This document shows positions 1 to 8,934 of a DNA stretch of 64,000 bases, in pieces. The position numbers and the translations under genes were made by a program. The notes below the pieces were generated by a model. The model did no database searches, was not told the DNA's origin, and was given only the letters and a program-made list of their open reading frames with translations. The DNA is from Flavobacterium sp. ENC. Its GTDB lineage: Bacteria > Bacteroidota > Bacteroidia > Flavobacteriales > Flavobacteriaceae. Within the stretch, counting starts at the first letter, position 1. Each line of letters starts with the position of its first letter. Where the stretch lies: positions 744,001 to 808,000 of the forward strand of contig NZ_JAJMOY010000002.1 in assembly GCF_020991415.1 (NCBI RefSeq). The letters run 5' to 3'.

Positions 1-1986
1 CAGCGACTGATTTCTTCCATTATAAAAGAAATGCAGCTGGACCGTGATGTTTACAAACCAAAGCAGGTTTTAGGCCGAATTTCAAGTTATAAAAACAGTT
101 TAATTACAGTAAAAGCCTATTTCAATAATCCGGAATTGCAGGAGGCAGATGCAATGGCAAAAAAACCGAGGTTAGGAGAAATTTACCAGCAGTATGTCGA
201 CAGATGTTTTAAGGCCGGAGCAATGGATTTCGATGATTTGCTATTGAAAACCAATGAATTGCTAACCCGATTTCCGGAAGTTTTATCCAAATATCAAAAC
301 CGTTTCCGCTATATTCTGGTGGATGAGTACCAGGATACCAATCACTCCCAGTATTTGATTGTAAGGGCTTTATCAGATAAATTTCAGAATATTTGTGTGG
401 TAGGAGATGATGCACAGAGTATTTATGCTTTCCGTGGGGCGAATATCAATAATATTCTGAATTTCCAGAAAGATTACGAAGGCGTAAAAACTTTTCGACT
501 GGAGCAAAATTATCGCTCAACACGAAATATTGTAGAAGCTGCAAATACTATTATTGATCATAATAAAACCAAATTAGATAAGATTGTCTGGACAGCCAAT
601 GATTTTGGACCAAAAATAAAAGTACACCGAAGCCTTACTGATGCTGAAGAAGGTCGTTTTGTAGCCAGTACAATTTTCGAGCAGAAAATGCAGAATCAAT
701 TGCACAACGGTTCTTTCGCTATTTTATACCGTACCAATGCGCAATCGCGTGCTATGGAGGATGCCCTGAGAAAACGAGACATACCGTATAGAATTTACGG
801 AGGTTTGTCTTTCTATCAGCGCAAGGAAATCAAGGATGTACTTTGTTATCTGCGTTTGGTGATTAACCCGAAAGATGAAGAAGCATTAATTCGTGTGATC
901 AATTACCCGGCACGTGGAATAGGGGATACAACAGTTGAAAAACTGACTATTGCAGCCAATCATTACAAAAGATCGATTTGGGAAGTAATGGTCAATATTG
1001 ATAAAATTGACCTGAAACTGAATTCGGGAACGAAACAAAAACTAAACGATTTTGTAACCATGATCCAGAGCTTTCAGGTAATAGATCAGAACCAGGATGC
1101 TTTTTATATTACCGATTATGTAGCAAAAAAAACCGGACTGGTTCAGGAGCTTAAAAAAGACGCTACTCCCGAAGGAATGGCTAAAATTCAGAATATCGAA
1201 GAACTTTTAAACGGTATAAAAGATTTCACCGAGGGTCAAAAAGAAATTGATGGCGCCAGAGGAGCTTTGTCTGAATTTATGGAAGACGTAGCGCTGGCAA
1301 CAGATCTGGATAAAGATACAAACGATGAAGATCGTGTCGCTTTGATGACCATTCACCTGGCAAAAGGACTCGAATTCCCTCATGTTTTTGTAGTCGGAAT
1401 GGAAGAAGATTTGTTTCCGAGTGCCATGAGTATGAGTACAAGAAGTGAACTGGAAGAAGAAAGACGTCTGTTTTACGTAGCACTGACACGTGCAGAACAT
1501 CAGGCCTATCTAACGTATGCACAATCGCGATACCGTTGGGGAAAACTAACAGATAGTGAACCATCACGATTTGTGGAAGAAATTGACCCGCAATATTTAG
1601 AATATTTAACGCCGGCCGAAAGCAACTATCGCTATAAGCCAATGATCGACAGCGATATTTTTGGCGATATTGACAAATCGAAACTGCGACTGGCAAAACC
1701 GGTAGGAGGAACTCCACCTAAATACATAACGGACAACGAACCGAAGCCGGATTTGAATATCCGAAAATTAAAACCGGTTGCAGGTACCAATCCAAATGCC
1801 GGAGCTCCCAATTTATTTGACAATAAGCTGACTGTCGGCAATATCGTAATGCACGAGCGTTTTGGTAAAGGAGAAGTGGTTAATCTGGAAGGCGCCGGAC
1901 CCGATAAAAAAGCCGAAATCAAATTTGAAGTCGGAGGAATCAAAAAACTTCTGTTGCGATTTGCTAAACTGGATGTTGTAGGATAA
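1..1986 (+). CDS. ATP-dependent DNA helicase, UvrD/PcrA type (5' end outside window)
   Basis: Superfamily 1A helicase that unwinds DNA 3'-5' in repair and replication-conflict resolution. The frame is open from base 1 with no start codon that fits the family, so the N-terminus with the Walker A motif lies upstream. Visible motifs: DEYQDTN (Walker B) near base 320, GDDAQSIYAFRG (motif III) near 400, EQNYRST near 500, TIHLAKGLEF near 1350 and RLFYVALTRAE near 1465. The last ~45 residues form the small Tudor-like tail (VMHERFGKGEV) that PcrA/UvrD uses to contact RNA polymerase. About 660 residues are visible of a usual ~750-780. UvrD and PcrA cannot be separated here, so no symbol is given. Confidence 0.95.
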   Translation, partial: QRLISSIIKEMQLDRDVYKPKQVLGRISSYKNSLITVKAYFNNPELQEADAMAKKPRLGEIYQQYVDRCFKAGAMDFDDLLLKTNELLTRFPEVLSKYQNRFRYILVDEYQDTNHSQYLIVRALSDKFQNICVVGDDAQSIYAFRGANINNILNFQKDYEGVKTFRLEQNYRSTRNIVEAANTIIDHNKTKLDKIVWTANDFGPKIKVHRSLTDAEEGRFVASTIFEQKMQNQLHNGSFAILYRTNAQSRAMEDALRKRDIPYRIYGGLSFYQRKEIKDVLCYLRLVINPKDEEALIRVINYPARGIGDTTVEKLTIAANHYKRSIWEVMVNIDKIDLKLNSGTKQKLNDFVTMIQSFQVIDQNQDAFYITDYVAKKTGLVQELKKDATPEGMAKIQNIEELLNGIKDFTEGQKEIDGARGALSEFMEDVALATDLDKDTNDEDRVALMTIHLAKGLEFPHVFVVGMEEDLFPSAMSMSTRSELEEERRLFYVALTRAEHQAYLTYAQSRYRWGKLTDSEPSRFVEEIDPQYLEYLTPAESNYRYKPMIDSDIFGDIDKSKLRLAKPVGGTPPKYITDNEPKPDLNIRKLKPVAGTNPNAGAPNLFDNKLTVGNIVMHERFGKGEVVNLEGAGPDKKAEIKFEVGGIKKLLLRFAKLDVVG

Positions 1987-2002
1987 AATAATGTTTAAGT
2001 TT

Positions 2003-2058
2003 CGTGTTTCAGGTTGTTTTGACTAACTTGAAACATGAAACCTGAAACAAACTAAACT
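2003..2058. repeat. inverted word repeat (GTTTCAGGTT / AACCTGAAAC type)
   Basis: The gap between the helicase and the next gene holds words of the GTTTCAGGTT kind, followed by CTTGAAACATGAAACCTGAAAC on the same strand, so it can fold into an imperfect hairpin. The same words recur at 5262-5304 and 42455-42478, each time just before a start codon. Confidence 0.6.
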
Positions 2059-2072
2059 TTTAAACAAAAAAA

Positions 2073-2693
2073 ATGGCCGAATTTATAAAAATATATCCCG
2101 ATAAACCCAGTGAAGCTGCAATTGCAAAGGTTGTAAAAGTGCTTCAGAATGGGGGACTGGTCATTTATCCAACAGATACGGTCTACGGGCTGGGTTGTGA
2201 TATCACCAATTCGAGGGCTTTAGAAAAAATTGCAAAAATCAAGGGCGTAAAACTGGAGAAAGCAAATTTCTCGTTTATCTGCCATGATTTAAGCAATTTA
2301 TCAGATTACGTGCGTCAGATTGATACAGCTACTTTTAAGATTTTGAAAAGAGCTTTGCCTGGGCCTTATACTTTTATCTTACCCGGAAATAACAATTTGC
2401 CGAAAGAATTTAAAAAGAAAACAACCGTTGGTATCCGTGTTCCTGATAATAATATAATACTGGAAATAGTAAGGCAATTGGGGAATCCCGTTGTGTCAAC
2501 TTCAATCCGGGACGAAGATGATGTAATTGAATATACAACGGATCCGGAATTGATTTTTGAAAAATGGCAAAATCTGGTAGACCTTGTAATTGATGGTGGT
2601 TACGGAGATAATGTGGGTTCTACAATCATCGATTTATCAGAACACGAACCTGTAATTGTGAGAGAAGGAAAAGGCGATATTGGGATTTTGTAA
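2073..2693 (+). CDS. L-threonylcarbamoyladenylate synthase (YrdC/Sua5/TsaC family)
   Basis: Makes threonylcarbamoyl-AMP from threonine, bicarbonate and ATP, the first step of the t6A37 tRNA modification. The 206-residue protein is a single YrdC domain without a Sua5 C-terminal extension. Seen: PTDTVYGLGCD near residue 32, GPYTFILPG near 110, VGIRVPDN near 130 and STSIRDED near 150. It starts at an ATG with an A-rich leader and ends before a strong terminator. tsaE, encoding the ATPase of the same pathway, lies at 15272-15679. YciO-type paralogues of unknown function share the fold, so the exact activity is inferred. Confidence 0.88.
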   Translation: MAEFIKIYPDKPSEAAIAKVVKVLQNGGLVIYPTDTVYGLGCDITNSRALEKIAKIKGVKLEKANFSFICHDLSNLSDYVRQIDTATFKILKRALPGPYTFILPGNNNLPKEFKKKTTVGIRVPDNNIILEIVRQLGNPVVSTSIRDEDDVIEYTTDPELIFEKWQNLVDLVIDGGYGDNVGSTIIDLSEHEPVIVREGKGDIGIL

Positions 2694-2830
2694 AAAAAAA
2701 CTGAAATTGTATAATAATCAAAAAATAATCCCTAACTTTAATATCAGTTAAAATTTAGTTAGTTAATTGAAAATAATGCTATTCTTGATTTATATTTAAT
2801 TGGTTATTAAAAAAAGTTAAGAATACATAA

Positions 2831-2857
2831 AAGCAGGTCATTAGACCTGCTTTTTCT
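2831..2857. terminator. bidirectional Rho-independent terminator
   Basis: A perfect 9-bp stem, AAGCAGGTC / GACCTGCTT (2831-2839 and 2844-2852), with a 4-base loop and a T run. It lies between two convergent genes and has A/T tracts on both sides, so it can serve both strands. Confidence 0.85.
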
Positions 2858-2885
2858 GTTTTTATAATAAAGAAAACAATGCTTT

Positions 2886-3719
2886 TTATTTCGCTTGTTT
2901 TTTCATTTCTTTTTCAATCATATCATAGAACTGATCGATTTTTGGCATAACCACAATACGTGTTCTTCTGTTACGTGATTTATTTTCAGGAGAATCATTA
3001 GCAACTAAAGGTACATATGAACTTCTACCTGCAGCAATTAATTTTGCCGGGTTAACACCTAAATCATTTGTTAATACACGAACGATTGAAGTAGAACGTT
3101 TAACACTTAAATCCCAGTTGTCTAGCAAAACACCATTACTTTTGTAAGGAACATCATCTGTGTGACCTTCAACCATACATTCGAAATCTGGTTTATCATT
3201 TACCACTTTAGCTACTTTAGCCAAAACTGATTTAGCTTTATCACTTACGTCATAACTACCGCTTTTAAATAACAATTTGTCAGCAATAGAAATGAAAACA
3301 ACACCTTTTTCTACGTTGATTTCGATATCCGGATCGTTGATTCCAACAGCTCCTTTTAAGCTTGTTACTAAAGCTAACGTTACACTGTCTTTTTTAGTTA
3401 GAGCGTCTTGTAATCTTGATATTTTTAGATCTTTTTCTTTTAAACTTTCTAAAGATTTTTCAAGATTTTCAGCACCCTTTGTAGTTAATACCGTTAGGTC
3501 TTTTGAGCTGTTGATTAAATCCTGATTATGTTGTTTATAACTTTCTGCCGTAGCCGCCAATCCTGCTTTTTCTTCTAAACATGAATTAAGTTTTACAGTA
3601 CAAGAATTTAATAAGTCCTGAATCTCTTTGTTCTTAGCTTCCAAAGCTGCATATTCCTTTTTAGAAACGCACGATGTTAAAGCCATTAATACTGATAGTG
3701 CAATTACTATTTTTCTCAT
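2886..3719 (-). CDS. OmpA-family peptidoglycan-binding lipoprotein
   Basis: Outer-membrane lipoprotein that probably anchors the envelope to peptidoglycan. The N-terminus has a signal peptide ending in lipobox LTSC (Cys near residue 17). Residues ~20-110 are a charged, heptad-rich coiled coil (EEKAGLAATAESYKQ). The C-terminal ~130 residues are an OmpA domain, with the diaminopimelate-binding signature in VEGHTDDVPY, WDLSVKRSTSIVRVL and NRRTRIVV. There is no beta-barrel. A TAnnTTTG promoter box lies just upstream, so it can be transcribed separately from the glycosyltransferase gene before it. Confidence 0.92.
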   Translation of the reverse strand: MRKIVIALSVLMALTSCVSKKEYAALEAKNKEIQDLLNSCTVKLNSCLEEKAGLAATAESYKQHNQDLINSSKDLTVLTTKGAENLEKSLESLKEKDLKISRLQDALTKKDSVTLALVTSLKGAVGINDPDIEINVEKGVVFISIADKLLFKSGSYDVSDKAKSVLAKVAKVVNDKPDFECMVEGHTDDVPYKSNGVLLDNWDLSVKRSTSIVRVLTNDLGVNPAKLIAAGRSSYVPLVANDSPENKSRNRRTRIVVMPKIDQFYDMIEKEMKKQAK

Positions 3720-3746
3720 AATTTTAATTTAATTAGACGTTGATTA

Positions 3747-3754
3747 CAAATTTA
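3747..3754 (-). promoter_or_regulatory. Bacteroidota -7 promoter box for the OmpA lipoprotein
   Basis: The minus strand reads TAAATTTG, an exact TAnnTTTG, 28 bases before the ATG. No convincing -33 TTG was found. The box overlaps the end of the upstream glycosyltransferase gene. Confidence 0.5.
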
Positions 3755-4771
3755 GTTTTTAATATTTTGAATTCTGTTAAAGATTTCTTTAAATACCGTC
3801 AGTTTCTTTATGTAATACAAGTAAACGATACTTTTTACGGTATAGTATTGTTGTATTTGAAAATCTTTTCTTTTTCTTATATATTTTAAAGATATGCAAT
3901 AAAATGAAAAATGTGCTTTCAAAATGGCAAAAGTATGCCGGAATTTTCCCTGTGTTACAAAACGCATCGCTGCAATTCCATCCAGAATCATTCGCGTGAA
4001 AATCACAAAGAAGAGTCCTTTTTTAGGAAGGTTTTTGACAAGCATTAATAACGAATTCCTGAAATTCAAATACGTTTTTTTAGGATTTCCATGCTGTAAA
4101 GTGGCTCCTCCCACGTGATAAACAGTTGATTGGGAATTGTATTTAATAATGTAACCCTCATTCAGGGCACGCCAGCACAAATCGATTTCCTCCTGATGGG
4201 CAAAAAAGGTTTCATCAAAACCTCCCAATTCGTGATACACTTGTTTTCTTATGAAAAAACAGGCTCCGGAAGCCCATGATAATTCACAATTATCCTCATA
4301 TTGACCGTTATCTTTTTCGATAGTTTCAAAAATTCTTCCACGACAGTAAGGATATCCGTATTTATCGATAAAACCACCTGCTGCACCGGCGTATTCAAAA
4401 TATTCCTTATTTTTAAAATCAAGAATTTTGGGCTGTATAATAGCAGTTTGATTTTCAAGAGCAAAGGTTTCAATAATAGGTTGTAACCAATTTTCGGTTA
4501 CTTCAATATCAGAATTAACCAAAGCATAAATTTCGGCATCGATATGAAGTAAGGCATCATTGTAGCCTTTCGCAAAACCATGATTACCGTTATTTTGGAC
4601 AATTTTAATGTTTGGAAAATTTTCTTTGACGAAATTTACAGAATCGTCTGTTGATGCATTATCAGCAACATATATGGTGGCTTCTTCCGAAAATTGAATT
4701 ACGGAAGGTAAAAACTGCTCTAACAATTTTACCCCGTTCCAATTTAAAATGACGACTGCTATTTTATCCAA
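3752..4771 (-). CDS. glycosyltransferase family 2
   Basis: Cytoplasmic GT-A fold enzyme that transfers a sugar from a nucleotide donor, probably in surface polysaccharide synthesis. Seen: VVILNWNG at the N-terminus, ADNASTDDS near residue 37, and NSDIE near 88 in place of the usual DxD. SWASGACFFIRK and GGFDETFFAHQEEIDLCWR near 165-200 are typical of rhamnosyltransferase-like members. The start that fits the family is a TTG (4771-4769); no ATG is available close by. It lies 20 bases downstream of the nuclease-fold gene on the same strand and is probably cotranscribed with it. Acceptor and donor are unknown. Confidence 0.88.
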   Translation of the reverse strand: MDKIAVVILNWNGVKLLEQFLPSVIQFSEEATIYVADNASTDDSVNFVKENFPNIKIVQNNGNHGFAKGYNDALLHIDAEIYALVNSDIEVTENWLQPIIETFALENQTAIIQPKILDFKNKEYFEYAGAAGGFIDKYGYPYCRGRIFETIEKDNGQYEDNCELSWASGACFFIRKQVYHELGGFDETFFAHQEEIDLCWRALNEGYIIKYNSQSTVYHVGGATLQHGNPKKTYLNFRNSLLMLVKNLPKKGLFFVIFTRMILDGIAAMRFVTQGKFRHTFAILKAHFSFYCISLKYIRKRKDFQIQQYYTVKSIVYLYYIKKLTVFKEIFNRIQNIKN

Positions 4772-4791
4772 AAGTATTTTTTTATAATTTA

Positions 4792-5241
4792 TTAAACTTG
4801 CCTGTAATCCGGTAGCGACTGTAAAAACTCATATTTTTCGTTTTCAAAATCCATTTGACAATAAAAATGACTCAGACCGTTGGTAACATTCAAAAACCGT
4901 GCCTTCATTGTCATATTATAACGTGCAATCTGATCAAAAGTTGCCTGTGAAATCCGTACTTCAGGAGCTTTACATTCGACTAATATATGTATAGAGCCAT
5001 CAGGATTAAACACAACAACATCATACCTTTTTCGTAATCCGTTGACCGTAAGAACCTTCTCTACGTTTATCAATGATTTTGGGTATTTTTTTTCGTTCAT
5101 CAAATAATGAACAACATGCTGGCGAACCCATTCTTCCGGGGTAAGAATGATAAATTTTTTCCTGATTTCATCAAAAATAGACACTTTATTTTCGCTATTT
5201 TTGAATCGGAAAGTATATGTAGGGAAATTTAATTGCTGCAT
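4792..5241 (-). CDS. HsdR N-terminal-domain protein (PD-(D/E)XK nuclease fold), stand-alone
   Basis: A 149-residue protein resembling only the N-terminal nuclease domain of type I restriction subunit R. Seen: EEWVRQHVVHYL near residue 36, then KRYDVVVFNPDG and LVECKAPEV around residues 70-95, which supply the D...ExK catalytic pattern. No helicase, methylase or specificity gene is nearby, so it is not part of a restriction system here. It is divergent from holA and followed by a glycosyltransferase. Comparable short proteins are common next to holA in this phylum as I recall; their role is unknown. Confidence 0.8.
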   Translation of the reverse strand: MQQLNFPTYTFRFKNSENKVSIFDEIRKKFIILTPEEWVRQHVVHYLMNEKKYPKSLINVEKVLTVNGLRKRYDVVVFNPDGSIHILVECKAPEVRISQATFDQIARYNMTMKARFLNVTNGLSHFYCQMDFENEKYEFLQSLPDYRQV

Positions 5242-5261
5242 AGCGCAAAAATATTAAAATA

Positions 5262-5304
5262 GTTTTAGGTTTCAGGTTTAAACTTGAAACTTTAAACTTG
5301 AAAC
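5262..5304. repeat. word repeat (TTTAAACTTGAAAC)
   Basis: The divergent gap holds GGTTTCAGGTTTAAAC followed by TTGAAACTTTAAACTTGAAAC, which can pair with one another. It belongs to the same word family as the repeat at 2003-2058. Confidence 0.5.
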
Positions 5305-5314
5305 AAAAGATTGA

Positions 5315-6319
5315 ATGGACGAAGTTGTAAAAATTGTTAACGATATAAAAGCCGGAAATATTAAGCCAATTTATTTTTTAATGGGGGAAGAACCTTATTA
5401 TATAGATAAACTGTCTGAATATATAGAACAGAATGTACTGTCAGAAGAAGAAAAAGGGTTTAATCAGACCGTTCTGTACGGAAGGGATGTTTCTGTAGAA
5501 GATATAGTTTCAACGGCCAAACGTTATCCTATGATGGCTGATCGTCAGGTTGTTATTGTGAAAGAAGCACAGGATTTGTCCAGAACCATTGATAAAATTG
5601 AGTCTTACGTAAATAATCCGATGGAAACTACGGTTTTGGTTTTTTGCTACAAATATAAAACACTTGATAAACGTAAAAAAGTCACCAAGCTACTTGCTCA
5701 AAACGGAGTAGTGTACGAAAGTAAAAAGTTATATGAAAACCAGGTAGGCGACTGGATCAAACGGGTACTTGCCGGAAAAAAATATACCATTGATCCAAAA
5801 GCAAATGCCATGCTGGTTGAGTTTTTAGGGACCGATTTGAGTAAAATTAATAATGAACTTGAAAAATTACAGATTATTTTGCCTCAGGGAACTGTAATTA
5901 CGCCCAATCATATCGAAGAAAATATCGGTTTCAGTAAGGACTATAATGTTTTTGAACTTCGTAAGGCAATTGGCGAACGAAATCAATTGAAAGCCTATAA
6001 AATTGCTGAAAATTTTGCACATAATCCTAAAGAATATCCACTGGTAATGACAACGGGACTAGTTTTTGGATTTTTCATCCAGCTTTTGAAATACCATGGA
6101 CTTAAAGATAAAAACCCTAAGAATGTCGCCGCAGCAATTGGCGTAAATCCTTATTTTTTAAAGGAATACGATTTGGCGGTAAAGAATTACCCAATGCGAA
6201 AAGTGAGTCAGATTGTGGGTGCACTGCGTGATATTGATGTAAAAAGTAAAGGAGTCGGGGCTAACGCATTATCGCAATCGGACTTGTTAAAAGAAATGCT
6301 GTACAAAATATTTAATTAA
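5315..6319 (+). CDS. holA: DNA polymerase III subunit delta
   Basis: Clamp-loader subunit that opens the beta clamp. The 334-residue length fits the family. The N-terminal domain (about 1-140) begins IKPIYFLMGEEPYYIDKL, then DRQVVIVKEAQDL. The lid and collar domains follow (FLGTDLSKINNELEKL near 172; NVFELRKAIGERNQLKAY near 210). It starts at an ATG after an A-rich leader and is divergent from the HsdR-N protein. Sequence similarity in this family is low, but the domain order is clear. Confidence 0.9.
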   Translation: MDEVVKIVNDIKAGNIKPIYFLMGEEPYYIDKLSEYIEQNVLSEEEKGFNQTVLYGRDVSVEDIVSTAKRYPMMADRQVVIVKEAQDLSRTIDKIESYVNNPMETTVLVFCYKYKTLDKRKKVTKLLAQNGVVYESKKLYENQVGDWIKRVLAGKKYTIDPKANAMLVEFLGTDLSKINNELEKLQIILPQGTVITPNHIEENIGFSKDYNVFELRKAIGERNQLKAYKIAENFAHNPKEYPLVMTTGLVFGFFIQLLKYHGLKDKNPKNVAAAIGVNPYFLKEYDLAVKNYPMRKVSQIVGALRDIDVKSKGVGANALSQSDLLKEMLYKIFN

Positions 6320-6387
6320 GCCGTGAAAATTCACGATATTTGCATTTCCGAAAAAAATAAATGACATTAAAAATTAATTAATCAATT

Positions 6388-6570
6388 ATGGGAATGAATA
6401 AAAATACCGTTTTAGGATGGGCTACTTTTATAATGGTACTTATGGGATTGTTACTTATAGGTCTTGGAGCTTTTAGATACAGAGATGTTTCAGGCTGGGG
6501 ATTTGTCGCTGTTGGTGTTGGCTTTTTTGCTAATGCCTGGGTTTTTAATGCGTTGAAAGGAAGAGTTTAG
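6388..6570 (+). CDS. small two-helix membrane protein
   Basis: A 60-residue protein with two hydrophobic segments (about 8-28 and 35-53) joined by the short polar turn FRYRDVSGWG. It resembles small conserved membrane proteins annotated in flavobacteria under the name CAL67264 family (recalled, not searched). Function is unknown. It follows holA by 68 bases. A second ATG lies two codons in and could also be the start. Confidence 0.75.
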   Translation: MGMNKNTVLGWATFIMVLMGLLLIGLGAFRYRDVSGWGFVAVGVGFFANAWVFNALKGRV

Positions 6571-6581
6571 TTTGTTGTTGT

Positions 6582-6965
6582 GGCGAAAATAAATTTGAAG
6601 ATTTAGAAATTTGGCAAAAAGCTAGAGAATTATGTCAATATGTTTAGTTATTGATTCAAACAACAACTTTAAAAACAAATTATTCACTAAAAGATCAAAT
6701 CGACAGAAGTTCAGGATCTGTAATGGATAATATTGCAGAAGGTTTTGAAAGAAATGGAAATAGAGAATTTATACAATTTTTAAGTATTGCAAAAGGTTCA
6801 GCCGGGGAGGTAAAATCGCAATCTTACCGAGCTTTTGATAAAAAATTGATTTCAGAAGAACAACATTTGAGATTAAATGAAATGACTGAAATAGAAAAAA
6901 ATAAAATAGGAGCGATGATGAATTATTTAAGGAATTGTGAAATCAAAAGACTTAAATTTAAATAA
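6582..6965 (+). pseudogene. four-helix-bundle protein (23S rRNA intervening-sequence protein family), degraded
   Basis: The frame reads a typical four-helix-bundle protein: NKFEDLEIWQKARELCQYV, a TAG stop at 6645-6647, then [38 protein letters not shown] and so on to 6965. Upstream of FEDLEIW the frame has no ATG, GTG or TTG back to the preceding in-frame stop at 6546. There are thus two lesions, a lost start and an early nonsense codon. A TTG at 6651 could start a 104-residue remnant lacking helix 1. Family members are often encoded alone or inside rRNA insertions; their function is poorly known. Confidence 0.75.
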
Positions 6966-6997
6966 TTTAACAATAAACTAATAACAATAAACATAAT

Positions 6998-8689
6998 ATG
7001 TCAGACGATAAGAAAGTAATTTTCTCAATGCAGAAATTGAGCAAAACCTATCAGGGAGCAGATAAACCGGTTCTTAAGAATATTTACCTGAGTTTCTTTT
7101 ACGGTGCAAAAATTGGTATTCTTGGACTTAACGGTTCAGGAAAATCTTCTTTATTAAAAATCATTGCAGGAGTTGATAAAAATTTTCAGGGAGATGTTGT
7201 TTTTCAGCCTGGCTACACTGTAGGTTATTTAGAGCAGGAACCAATACTGGATGATTCTAAGACCGTTATCGAAATTGTGCGTGAAGGAGCTGCTGAAACT
7301 ATGGCAGTTTTAGAAGAGTACAATCAGATTAATGATTTATTTGGTCTTCCTGAAAATTACGAAGATCAGGACAAAATGGATAAGTTGATGGATCGTCAGG
7401 CGGCTTTACAAGACAAAATTGACGCTCTTGGTGCCTGGGAAATCGATACCAAATTAGAAATTGCAATGGATGCGTTGCGCACTCCGGAAGGTGATACGCC
7501 TATTAAAAACCTTTCAGGAGGAGAGCGCCGTCGTGTCGCTTTATGCCGTTTGTTGTTGCAGCAACCGGATGTATTGCTTTTGGATGAGCCTACCAACCAC
7601 CTTGATGCGGAGTCTGTACTTTGGTTAGAGCAGCATTTGGCACAATATGCAGGAACTGTCATTGCGGTAACGCACGACAGGTATTTCCTTGATAATGTGG
7701 CAGGATGGATTTTAGAGCTGGACAGAGGAGAAGGTATTCCGTGGAAAGGAAATTATTCTTCCTGGTTAGACCAAAAATCAAGCCGTATGGCACAAGAAGA
7801 GAAAGTAGCTTCCAAACGCAGAAAAACTTTAGAACGTGAGCTTGACTGGGTTCGTCAGGGAGCGAAAGGACGTCAGACGAAACAAAAAGCGCGTTTACAG
7901 AATTACGATAAATTATTGAACGAAGACCAAAAACAACTGGATGAAAATCTGGAAATTTACATCCCGAATGGTCCGCGTTTAGGAACTAATGTTATCGAAG
8001 CCAAAAATGTAGCCAAAGCTTTTGGAGAGAAATTGTTGTACGATAATTTAAACTTCACTTTGCCACAAGCCGGAATTGTTGGAATTATCGGACCAAACGG
8101 TGCCGGTAAATCAACCATTTTCAAAATGATCATGGGAGAGCAAAAAACTGACAGCGGAGAATTTTCGGTTGGTGAAACGGTGAAAATAGCTTATGTAGAT
8201 CAGTCGCATTCTAATATTGATCCAAATAAATCGATTTGGGAAAACTTTGCCGACGGTCAGGAACTAATCATGATGGGTGGAAAACAAGTGAATTCAAGAG
8301 CTTATTTATCACGTTTCAATTTTGGTGGCGGCGAGCAGAATAAAAAAGTATCCATGTTGTCTGGGGGAGAACGTAACCGTTTGCACTTAGCCATGACCCT
8401 GAAAGAAGAAGGAAACGTACTTTTACTGGATGAGCCAACGAATGATCTGGATGTAAACACACTTCGTGCACTGGAAGAAGGTTTGGAGAATTTTGCAGGT
8501 TGTGCCGTAATTATTTCGCACGACAGATGGTTCTTAGACAGAATCTGTACACACATTTTAGCTTTCGAAGGAGATTCTGAAGTATATTATTTCGAAGGTG
8601 GTTTTTCTGAATATGAAGAAAACAAAAAGAAACGTTTGGGTGGTGATTTAACTCCAAAACGTTTGAAATACAGAAAGTTAATTAGATAA
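6998..8689 (+). CDS. ettA: energy-dependent translational throttle protein EttA (ABC-F ATPase)
   Basis: Cytoplasmic ABC-F protein that binds the ribosomal E site and gates elongation according to ATP/ADP ratio. There are two ABC domains: Walker A GLNGSGKSS near residue 46 and GPNGAGKST near 367, signature LSGGERRRV near 170 and LSGGERNRL near 452, Walker B LLLDEPTNHLD and LLLDEPTNDLD. The linker between them (about 255-330) is charged and contains the RQGAKGRQTKQKARL stretch typical of EttA. Length 563 against ~555 in Escherichia coli. There are no membrane segments. A terminator hairpin follows. Confidence 0.95.
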   Translation: MSDDKKVIFSMQKLSKTYQGADKPVLKNIYLSFFYGAKIGILGLNGSGKSSLLKIIAGVDKNFQGDVVFQPGYTVGYLEQEPILDDSKTVIEIVREGAAETMAVLEEYNQINDLFGLPENYEDQDKMDKLMDRQAALQDKIDALGAWEIDTKLEIAMDALRTPEGDTPIKNLSGGERRRVALCRLLLQQPDVLLLDEPTNHLDAESVLWLEQHLAQYAGTVIAVTHDRYFLDNVAGWILELDRGEGIPWKGNYSSWLDQKSSRMAQEEKVASKRRKTLERELDWVRQGAKGRQTKQKARLQNYDKLLNEDQKQLDENLEIYIPNGPRLGTNVIEAKNVAKAFGEKLLYDNLNFTLPQAGIVGIIGPNGAGKSTIFKMIMGEQKTDSGEFSVGETVKIAYVDQSHSNIDPNKSIWENFADGQELIMMGGKQVNSRAYLSRFNFGGGEQNKKVSMLSGGERNRLHLAMTLKEEGNVLLLDEPTNDLDVNTLRALEEGLENFAGCAVIISHDRWFLDRICTHILAFEGDSEVYYFEGGFSEYEENKKKRLGGDLTPKRLKYRKLIR

Positions 8690-8714
8690 TAGTTCTAATA
8701 ATTTGCAAATTTAA

Positions 8715-8758
8715 AAATCCCAAATTCCAATTGTAAAAATTGAATTTGGGATTTTTTG
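8715..8758 (+). terminator. terminator after ettA
   Basis: An AAATCCCAAATTCCAATT arm and an AATTGAATTTGGGATTT arm flank a 5-6 base A-rich loop, followed by a T run (about 8751-8757). The stem is about 16 bp with one mismatch. Confidence 0.8.
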
Positions 8759-8787
8759 TTTCTAGTCGTTATGATCCATGCCATTTT

Positions 8788-8888
8788 TGTCATTTCGGGG
8801 AACGGGAAATCTTAGTGAGTAACTTCGCAACGAAAATCAAATCTTTGTCGAACTTCTCGCGAAGATTTCTCGTTCGCCGCAATGACAA
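8788..8888. repeat. ~101-bp imperfect palindrome, copy A
   Basis: Begins GTCATTTCGGGGAACGGGAA and ends TTCTCGTTCGCCGCAATGAC, so the ends pair. In between are CTTCGCAACG and CGAACTTCTCGCGAAGATTT. Two further copies occur at 9427-9528 and 12798-12898. It lies between ettA and the DCC gene and encodes nothing. Confidence 0.85.
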
Positions 8889-8934
8889 TACTGCAGTGAA
8901 GAATTGGAATTTGGAATTTTTAAAAAATTTGGAA

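Noticed and set aside
1277..1717. Long open frame on the minus strand inside the helicase gene
   Set aside because: Antisense shadow of a clearly conserved coding frame; no family motifs and no promoter.
4792..5241. Evidence for a type I restriction-modification system
   Set aside because: Only the nuclease-fold domain is present; no HsdM, HsdS or helicase part anywhere in the window.
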